Shown here one piece after another: positions 56,924 to 64,000 of a stretch of 64,000 bases of DNA. A program made the position numbers and the translations under genes. The notes under the pieces were generated by a model. That model was not told where the DNA came from. It searched no databases and saw only the letters and a program-made list of their open reading frames with translations. Position 1 is the first letter of the stretch, and each line of letters starts with the position of its first letter. Origin of the DNA: Paragyromitra xinjiangensis (lineage: Eukaryota > Ascomycota > Pezizomycetes > Pezizales > Discinaceae); assembly GCA_038503065.1 (NCBI GenBank), contig JBCAMK010000002.1:3410001-3474000 (forward strand), given 5' to 3'.

Positions 56924-59417
56924 ATGGAAGGTACCGATACAATTCCCCGAAGCGCTGATGCTACTGGAAGCAAAAAGCGCGCCACACCAACAAATTCTCC
57001 TCCCCCATCCTCCTCTACAAACGGTTCCGGCAACAAGCGTCAGCGCCTCGATTCTGGAATCCCCGCTGAGGAGAAGAAGAGCTCAACAGCAGATTTTATC
57101 TCCCTGGACTTTTCAGATGGTGATGGCGAAGGGGAAGAGCCTGAAACAATCGAAAAGATATCTAAGTCTACTTCTTTAGAGTCTATCGTGGAGGAAAATG
57201 AAGACAGAGGGGCAGAAGATGGCGATGATGATGAAGAAGGGGGACTGAAAGAGAAGACCTCCAAGAGAAAAAGACGAGCCAGGGGGCGTGGAAAGAGAAA
57301 GCTGAAGGAATTAGATCCACAAGCGGGCCAGGACGCGGAGGAACAATCGGAACAATCGAACTTGACAGGTGAAGGTGATTCATCTGACGAAGACGGCGGC
57401 GTCAAAATCACACCCATGGACGGTTCCACAACTTCTGGGAGGGTGGAAGACGAGTCGGAAGAGGAGGAAGAGGAGGATAAAGATTCTTTTACCCGTCGCG
57501 CCTTGCAGGCGAAAATGGCAAATGGCACCCAAACCCCCGAAGAAGGACAAAACGAACAAAAGCTTGAAACTGTGGGAAATGCTGTTGCGACAGTTACAAA
57601 TTCAGAGATTGATAGCGCCACCCCAAGTAGTGGTACAATTTTACCTATAGAAGAGAATCTGGTAAAGGGTAAGACTGCCGTTGAGAATAGCGCTGATGCT
57701 GCTGCGCGTGAGAAAAGCAAGGGCAAGAAGGAGCGAAAACGTAAAGAGAAAGAGAAGCAGTGGAAGGAGCTGAAAGCAGCGAAGAAAGAACGGAGAGACA
57801 GAGCACAACTTGATCTTCCCAAGGGAGGGGATTTTAGCAATCTTCCTTCTGGGAAAGATGGTAATGGTGGGGGGGATATGGTTGACTTTTCGGATGATGA
57901 TGATGATGATGAGGGCATAGAAATCAACGTGGAAATGGACATGGATGATCTTGAAGCACAACAAGAGGAGCAGCTAGATGAAAACCAAGCAGAAGTACAG
58001 GCTAAGAGCAGGTCTGATGATGAGGAAGGAGAAGTTGATGAATCACCCGGAAATGGTGATGTAGCCAGCGAGGATCAAAGCGAGTTATCTGACAATGGTA
58101 ATGACTCTCCATTCCTCGACCAGATTTCAGCATTCAAACAGAGAAAATATTACACGGCATTCGTTCTCCCCCCTTTTGAGAAGGAGGAATCTCGGCCATA
58201 TTTTACGGTTGTCCAGGACCCGGACTTTAAAGTGGATATGGAGAGAGAGAGAGAAGCTGCAGCCCCACATAGAATTAAGGAGAGTAAGCGGATATGCAAC
58301 GTCTGTACGAAGATAGGGCACTCAGAAGATAAGTGTGAGTATCTAAAGGTACGTTTGGGCACCCAGCTTATGAATATAAAGAGTGAAAAGGATCGATACT
58401 AACAAACCCTTGGGAATAGTGTACAAATTGCGGGAAATGGAATGAACACTTCTCACACGCTTGTCCGGATGCCCCTAGTGACGAGGACCAGCCACGCGTA
58501 AAAGACGTAACCCCGCCCCACCCCTGTCTTTCCCACAAATGCTCTACATTTACTGACTAGTCTCTCCTAAATAGATGTGGCGCCGTATCCCTCAACACTT
58601 CTACAGGACCACTTCACCGCTCCCTAAGCTCCGTGTCGCTTGTTACCACTGTGCTGGCATGGGCCACTTTGGCGACGACTGCCCTCGTATCCCACCCCTC
58701 TCAGTGCCTGGCAGTTTCTCACTAACAGACATCAACACCTGCGGCTACGCATCCCAAGAATGGCTCCTCAAATTTTCAGACAAGCTCGACGACTTCGAAT
58801 CAGGAAAAGGAACTGTGAAGTATGGGCCAGCCGGTACTAAAGAGACCGTCATGCCCGCACCAGACCCATTCAAGAATTACCGCAAGATTGACGAAACACC
58901 ACCCCGAGGACCCCCTTCTGCTGCACCCAGAGCAAAAGGAAGGAGCGGTGGAGGAGGAACAAAAGGAGAAGATATATACCGACCAGATCGTGCACCTCGA
59001 GAGCCGGGTCGTGCTCCACAAGGGAACCAGCATCGTGCCCGTAGCCCTGTCAGATCAGAATTATTTGATCTTTACCGAGAACAACCACCCCCTAGACTAC
59101 CTCATGGGCTTCCGCCAAGACCTCGTTCGAGAAGTCCCCCAAGGCATCGGTCCAGTGGAGGGGGAAGGGGAAGGGGAGGGCCACATGGCGGGAACTCGTA
59201 CAGACCGTCGGGCGACCACTATGATCGCCCTGCCCACAGTGGAGGCCGTGGTGGCCGTAACGGTGGTCCAGGGAGAGCTTATGAGTCAAGGGCCCAACCG
59301 CCATTACCGAATGAGCCAACACCCCGCAATGGCGGGGGTAGAGGCGGAGGAGGGAGAGAGACTTATAGACCAATGCCGTCGAGTTCGAGGGGAAGTTGGC
59401 AGAAGTATAAAACATAG
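56924..59417 (+). CDS. Zinc-knuckle protein, Air1/Air2-type (TRAMP complex)
   Basis: The model is 56924..58348, 58420..58506 and 58575..59417, 784 aa, introns 71 and 68 nt. Air proteins bind RNA in the nuclear TRAMP polyadenylation complex that feeds the exosome. The first 400 residues are acidic and disordered. Conserved features start near SAFKQRKYYTAFVLPPFEKEE. Zinc knuckles follow: CNVCTKIGHSEDKC, then CTNCGKWNEHFSHAC (exon 2) and CYHCAGMGHFGDDC (exon 3), each CX2CX3-4HX4-5C. After WRRIPQHFYR, the segment following the last knuckle (GSFSLTDINTCGYASQEW) is typical of Air homologues. The C-terminus is an RGG/Pro-Arg-rich tail (GGGRGRGGPHGG; GGRGGGGRE), likely RNA-binding. It is much longer than yeast Air1 (about 360 aa) through both flanks. 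The ATG at 56924 follows a GTG that is not used. Confidence 0.86.
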
Positions 59418-60707
59418 TACTTTTATCTAGCCTACCCTACGGCCTGATATGAGTCGTATGGTTGAAAGAAAAAACGTGGACGATGTGGTATAGACTTCTT
59501 TTAGTTAAGGTTTTTGTGTGCCTTTATTTTAGCTTCTTTGTTCTCTTTTCTTTTTCGGTATTAATCTGCAATATGCTCTCTGCTTGGTGGGTGATTTATC
59601 AGCACCGGCCTAGCGCAAGATTGTACAATACGGTAAAATTAAAAGAAGGGTAAGGTGGGGATAGGAGGGGGTGGGTAAGTTATTTATTCGTATCTATGCC
59701 CGTAGTGGAGATAGAGAAAATAATAGAAAATAGAGCCTAAAGGTCCAGGAGAAAATGTGAACGTTGTTTGTACAGCTGTGCTCTATCGCCTGCTTGAATT
59801 TTGCACCGCCGTTTCTCATTGGCTCTCGTTAATTCTCCCCAAGAACGGCTCAAGCAATAATGTAATCCATGCTTTGTGTCATAAGTGATCACTCGGTCGC
59901 CATTGCTGTGCAAGTTATCCTGAGCTCCGACCTTAGCCTAAAAACTATATCTACTTTGTGATGTGTGACTTGAATTCAACTCTGCTAAGTACTGGGGCCT
60001 GCACACCAATTCTAAGGTTCTTGACGAATGAACGGTGTTTATATGAAGGGAAAGCCGGGATTAGTCTACCATAGAACAAAACCTTGAGGGTTTCAACCGA
60101 GTTTCGATAATTAAATACAAAGTATATAGGTTCGCAGAGATGGGCTAGCTAGATATAATAGAGGAGGGAAAGAGTAAAACTCGTGATATCGTTGCCTAGA
60201 ATCATAGTCAGGCGGCACAATCATGGGTTACACATTGAGGGTTACACATTGAGGGTGGCCTGGCGTTGCGGCTCCATCTTCAAGCGCATAAGGCTTGGCG
60301 CATCAACAAACAAAAGTGCCGGCCGCGTCGGAGAAGGGATCTGCAGGAGAATCCACTCGACGTCGCTCCGAACTTCCATAATACTCTCGTGGGCAGGGTA
60401 GTCATCGACCTCTACGACCTTTTGTATCTATCACTCTATTCTGACTGCTGTTGTTCTCTCCCTTCTTGAGCCTTTAACTAGTTCGTCGGAGACGGAGAGT
60501 GCCTTGTTACTGTTGAGCCGCTGCATCAGCCCCTTACATCTCGTCGTCACCATCAACTACCCAGGTACACATAGTCGCACTTACGTGCAGCCGAGTTTCT
60601 TGAAGAGCTCTTTTTCTGCGCACCTGTCCTTCTGCCAGCTTGCTCACCATATCACCCAAACACTTTCTCACCATCCTTAGCCGTTTCTTTCTAGAGAGAC
60701 CCACCAC
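59418..60707. other. Intergenic
   Basis: No gene seen. A 16-bp tandem duplication (GGGTTACACATTGAGG twice) lies at about 60226-60258. The CT-rich stretch before 60708 is probably the leader of the next gene. Confidence 0.5.
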
Positions 60708-61388
60708 ATGAGCGCTATGGCCAAGATGAACGGCAACCAAGGACACGGGAAAGCTGCTACTAATATCTGGCAGGTGATGAACTATCAAGTTCCTCGAGGG
60801 TATGTTTTTACGCCATCTCTTCAGTTTTACCCTTTTGCTCTTTTCTTTACCTTGCTCTTGACCCTATTTATCGGCGTGGTTGGGGCGGTTGCGGAGGAGA
60901 TGAGGTGATGGATGTTTTTGCTTTTTTCGGGATTTTTCACGTTCTAGGCTGACAAGATTTGGTTTATAGGAAATGTGTTCATAAAGTAGCTCTCCTTTTG
61001 ATCTTCTTCTCCTCTCTCGCTAGACTGTAAGTACTAACAGTTTCCGTAATAGGCTTCAATGCTATCACCTGGCTGTCCCTGTCTCCGGTTCATGCTCAAC
61101 CCTCTCCAAGCCGCCTCTTCCTTCGCGTGCGATGGCTGTGGCCACCATGCATCCTTTCACAACCTGCGAAACCCCAACGAAGAAGAGCCAGAGATTGAGG
61201 TTGTCGAAGAGCGAAGGATAGTCCAAATTAACGGTGGTGCAAAGAACGGGAATGTCATCGGGAATGGGAGTAGCCGAAAGAGGACCAATTCGACAATTGC
61301 AGGAAGGATCCTCGGACGAGGGCAAGAGGATGAGGAAGAAGATGAGGGTGAGAGGGAAGGACAGATGGTTAAGAGGTCGAGGACCTGA
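60708..61388 (+). CDS. Small Cys/His-motif protein, 5' end unresolved
   Basis: The 3' exon, open from 61053 to 61388, clearly codes: LRFMLNPLQAASSFACDGCG, then HHASFHNLRN, then an acidic and basic tail (EEEPEIEVVEE; GRGQEDEEEDEG) ending MVKRSRT, probably nuclear. The CDGCGHHASFH element with the upstream CPC may bind zinc. An upstream exon, 60708..60799 (MSAMAKMNGNQGHGK, ending NYQVPRG), has a strong GTATGT donor and leads to the acceptor TAATAG at 61052, but the phases do not match. Joining them gives another frame (GLQCYHLAV) that stops near 61220. Either the protein starts at ATG 61059 (109 aa), or a weaker phase-0 donor (CAG|GTGATG) is used, or a frameshift exists. Family not recognised. 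Confidence 0.55.
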
Positions 61389-62932
61389 TGCCAAGACAGC
61401 GGTACTATGGGCTAGGCCGAGCAGCTCGGGGTAGTAGTTGAGGAGACAAGGGGCGAAAGTTGAGGGTGGGGTGACTGGCGTTTTTTTGTGTGTAGTGATA
61501 CCTGTCTTTTTTTTAGTGTCGCTGTTTTTTACATCTCGTTACTGGTATTTCCTTGGTCTTTCATGAGCGGAGAAAAGCTGAAAAGAAAATATCTGGATGA
61601 AATTGTGGTTTGGGTTTGTTTTGTTTGACTATTCACTGGGCACGTGGAGGTTATGTTTGTACTTTTTTTTCCTTCCCTTTTTTCCTTCCCAGCTGCTTAT
61701 CGTCAACCTGTGGTTGAGACTTCTTTTAATCTCATTAAGTGCGATCTTTCGTACATCTCATATCCTATTATTTATTCGGGATGGTGCTCCTTATACTGGT
61801 TTCTTCTGTGCGGTGGTATTGGTGGTTCCCTCTTTGATCCCTATCTTTTATGCTAGCCTATATCCTCTATCCACGGGGAAGATGGTTTGGACATGTGTCG
61901 TGTTTGATCACGGGCTGGACTTATTCTAATGTAACAGATCTCGGGCTTTGGGGGGGGGGGGGGGGGGGATATGAGAGAGGTTGGTGAACCTGGGCTAGAG
62001 AGGGCGTGGTGTAATGTGTTGCTTTTTTAGTTGATATAATCAGCATATCTAACTTCCCTTCTTGGTAATATGGCCAACAGAGTGGATTTGGAATTGAGCC
62101 TTTACTTGGTATGATATCACCACTACTAAAAGTAACCTTGCGAGTTCATTTTGATGATTAAAATGAAGTAGTGGGTGACCTTAGCTAATAGCAAAGCGTA
62201 TTGTGAAGATACTATAGGTTTAAGTGGTTCACCAACGAACTTTATTTGCTGAAGCTTGTGAGATCGACTACTGTGACTAATCTAGATAGACTAGGTCTCG
62301 TGCCTAAGCCTAAGAAGATAAGTGGGCTGCTCAAGTATGGAAATGTCCAGGTTGGGGAGTTAGTTAGACCATGCTATATCACTCGGTTCGATCCCGTGAC
62401 TTGTCATCTGCTACTAAAGCCCCACATCAGGCCCGGGGCGTGTTAATAAAGCCATCAAATTCCATGAACCATTAATAATCACGATAATTCAGCTGATTTT
62501 CTGACAAACGGATATCTTTCAACTTGTGACTCAAATTCTTAGTGACATCGGTGCCAAGGCTTAGAACTGTTCGCCATCTGATCTTTTTATTGGTTGGTGA
62601 GACGTCAATCTTTCACTAGTTCTACTCCTTTGGATCATGTTCAGTGGATTTCGCTCAATAGCATGCGATTTTGGCGATATTTTATTTTAGCACGGTCTAC
62701 AAATTGGAACGTTAATGTAATGGAAAGAAGTCAAAAAAATGAATAGAAAACGAGGAAGAAAGGGGTAGTATAAATTCATAGGAAGCGATAAATAATCAAA
62801 GATCGAAGTTAAGAGAATAAGAAATGATGGAAAAGGATCGGAGTAAGTTCAGGTGAGAAAAGTAAGAAAACGTCCCCATATCGGTTATGATATCTAAAGA
62901 TATCAGCTCGGATTTAAACGATCCGCTACGAA
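61389..62932. other. Intergenic between convergent genes
   Basis: This contains a 19-G homopolymer and T-rich 3' flank sequence. Frames at 61597-61929 and 62246-62446 are not supported. A B-box-like GGTTCGATCCC lies at about 62385 with no tRNA fold. Confidence 0.5.
61950..61968. repeat. Poly-G homopolymer (19 G)
   Basis: An uninterrupted run of 19 G downstream of the small Cys/His gene. Its length may be subject to sequencing error, and it could form a G-quadruplex. Confidence 0.9.
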
Positions 62933-64000
62933 CTACCAGTATCCAGTGCTAGCGATTTCCTGGGCTCCCTGAAGCCTTTCGAGCTTAGCCGACAGGTTTT
63001 TGCGTTTTTCGATGATCGTTTGCTCCTCGCCAGCGATCGCTCTTAGCTCTTCTGGCGATAAACTCCCCACGAAACTTGGAGAGAACGCACGGATTGGACC
63101 GGATGGGCCGAGGAAGTGTCGCTCGATAACTTGCAGAGCTACGCAGTCTACGAAACGCTTGCGCGCAACTGTGTAGAAGGCCTGCAAAACATCATGGATC
63201 TCGTTGACAGCCTGTTGCTCGTTACTGATATGCGTATCCTTGATGATCGCCGGTGGTGTGTCGGTAGCTGCCGCATTCGCATTTTTCATCGAAGCAACTA
63301 TACGCCCCTTCCGAGAGCTTTCGAGATTCTCTGCATAGTAGTGGTTATAGGTGAGGAGGATTCCGCCTCTCTCATCCTGAAGGATAGCAGTAAGCTCCTC
63401 GTCCACCCGCCTGTAAACTGCCGCAAACATTGGCCTCAATCGCACCCAGATCTTCTGACGCAGAGTGTCATCGGGACACTTCTGCCGAAGGAGCTCAAGG
63501 TTGAAAGCTTCGACACACTTTTTGACGCCCGCGATATGATTTGTGGCGAGTCTCTCCCACTTGATAGTCTGCATTTGGAAAAGGAGCTGAACAACTCCTG
63601 GGTTAACCATCCCAGGGAGCTCTGCGCCACGGGAACTGTAGTATGCCTCTTTGATCCAATCATGGATAGAAAGCATTTCTTCGTCTTGATTTTTGAACAC
63701 ATTTTCCATGTCAGGCGCGGTGGATGGCGTTCCATCAAACGACTTCGTGTGGCCATATTTACAGATATTCTCCGAAAACTTCTCGTTCAGGTTCTGGATA
63801 TGCATCCTGACTCGTAGTTCTTTCTGCGTTAGGCAGTTCATCTCGTAGAAGCCCATCAAAGAATTTTTTGCTGACGATTGAAACTCGTGGGCGATTTCTA
63901 TCAACATTCGTCGTTGTTCATCACTTGATTCGCGGCGGGGTCCAAGGGCTTCGAGGTCTTTGCGGCAAGATTCCATCAATGTATCAATCTCCTGGACCAA
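62933..64000 (-). CDS. Dynamin-family GTPase, C-terminal part
   Basis: This 355-aa frame is open to the right edge, so the N-terminal GTPase domain lies outside the window. The residues seen match the stalk and GTPase effector domain of dynamin/Mx-like large GTPases common in filamentous fungi. The stalk has DWIKEAYYSSRGAELPGMVNP and QTIKWERLATNHIAGV, then RVDEELTAILQDE and LTYNHYYAENL. The effector domain runs from about residue 262 of the visible part (NEIHDVLQAFYTVARKRFVD, then VALQVIERHFLGP), followed by EELRAIAGEEQTIIEKRKNL and a short tail STGYW. No intron is visible. The nucleotide-binding part cannot be checked, and a Vps1/Dnm1 identity is unlikely from these motifs. Confidence 0.85.
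   Translation of the reverse strand: MVQEIDTLMESCRKDLEALGPRRESSDEQRRMLIEIAHEFQSSAKNSLMGFYEMNCLTQKELRVRMHIQNLNEKFSENICKYGHTKSFDGTPSTAPDMENVFKNQDEEMLSIHDWIKEAYYSSRGAELPGMVNPGVVQLLFQMQTIKWERLATNHIAGVKKCVEAFNLELLRQKCPDDTLRQKIWVRLRPMFAAVYRRVDEELTAILQDERGGILLTYNHYYAENLESSRKGRIVASMKNANAAATDTPPAIIKDTHISNEQQAVNEIHDVLQAFYTVARKRFVDCVALQVIERHFLGPSGPIRAFSPSFVGSLSPEELRAIAGEEQTIIEKRKNLSAKLERLQGAQEIASTGYW

Noticed and set aside
57040..57942. 300-codon minus-strand frame opposite the AIR-type gene
   Set aside because: Same effect: antisense of acidic/Lys-rich codons gives Ser/Phe-rich low-complexity sequence.
62380..62450. Possible tRNA or SINE at a GGTTCGATCCC box
   Set aside because: The B box is good but no acceptor or anticodon stem forms around it, and no A box lies at the right distance.
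1..64000. CRISPR arrays, prokaryotic-type defence systems, secondary-metabolite cluster
   Set aside because: The window is fungal nuclear DNA. No spaced repeat array and no synthase or terpene/NRPS/PKS-type genes were seen; the aldo/keto reductase stands alone.

Overview
This window is nuclear DNA of a filamentous ascomycete. The evidence is short GT-AG introns (mostly 46-103 nt, often with CTAAC/CTAAT branch sites), CT-rich promoters, an intron-bearing tRNA-Gly, and single-copy proteins that are recognisably fungal in form (Mrc1, Ste7-type MAPKK, Ura4-type dihydroorotase, GRGGAGN-repeat protein, Orm). Gene spacing of about 3.5-4.5 kb and decayed repeats fit a moderately repeat-rich genome. 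A Pezizomycete (morel, truffle or cup-fungus relative) is my guess, not a demonstration.

Layout. 1-1900: 3' part of beta'-COP. 3045-4551: tandem duplication of a small secreted Cys-rich protein gene, one copy intact and one decayed. 5681-7513 (-): DMT/SLC35F-type transporter. 8375-8945 (-): HIT zinc-finger protein. 10097-12116 (-): AT-hook protein. 13039-13672: orphan gene whose first coding exon is just the ATG. 14127-14471 (-): small Cys-rich protein. 15709-16628 (-): UTP11. 17149-18813 (-): multi-pass membrane protein. 18.8-24.6 kb: gene-poor, with a pogo-like MITE. 24624-26473 (-) and 27992-32283 (+): divergent Ste7-type MAPKK and MRC1, the latter with MluI boxes in its promoter. 32931-34283 (-): aldo/keto reductase. 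34.3-38.1 kb: SINE-like sequence and an ankyrin-like pseudogene split by a hairpin MITE. 38491-39224 (-): VMA12. 39.2-45.1 kb: gene-poor. 45132-45605: Par32-like protein. 46798-48594 (-) and 48898-50023 (+): divergent ARP1 (dynactin) and dihydroorotase. 50586-50688 (-): tRNA-Gly(TCC). 54790-55771 (-): ORM. 56924-59417: Air1/2-type zinc-knuckle protein of TRAMP. 60708-61388: small Cys/His-motif protein with an unresolved 5' end. 62933-64000 (-): C-terminal end of a dynamin-family GTPase.

The genes form no cluster with a common pathway. They are ordinary housekeeping genes (COPI traffic, ribosome and snoRNP assembly, RNA surveillance, S-phase checkpoint, pyrimidine synthesis, sphingolipid control, V-ATPase assembly, dynactin) mixed with lineage-specific small genes and repeat remnants. 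I found no convincing new multi-gene system. The most interesting points are the two MITEs (one splitting a degenerate gene whose frame rejoins when the element is removed), the duplicated secreted-protein locus, the G1/S-type promoter of MRC1, and a few unusual gene structures. All exon boundaries were read by eye from splice motifs and reading frame; no transcript data or database search was used.
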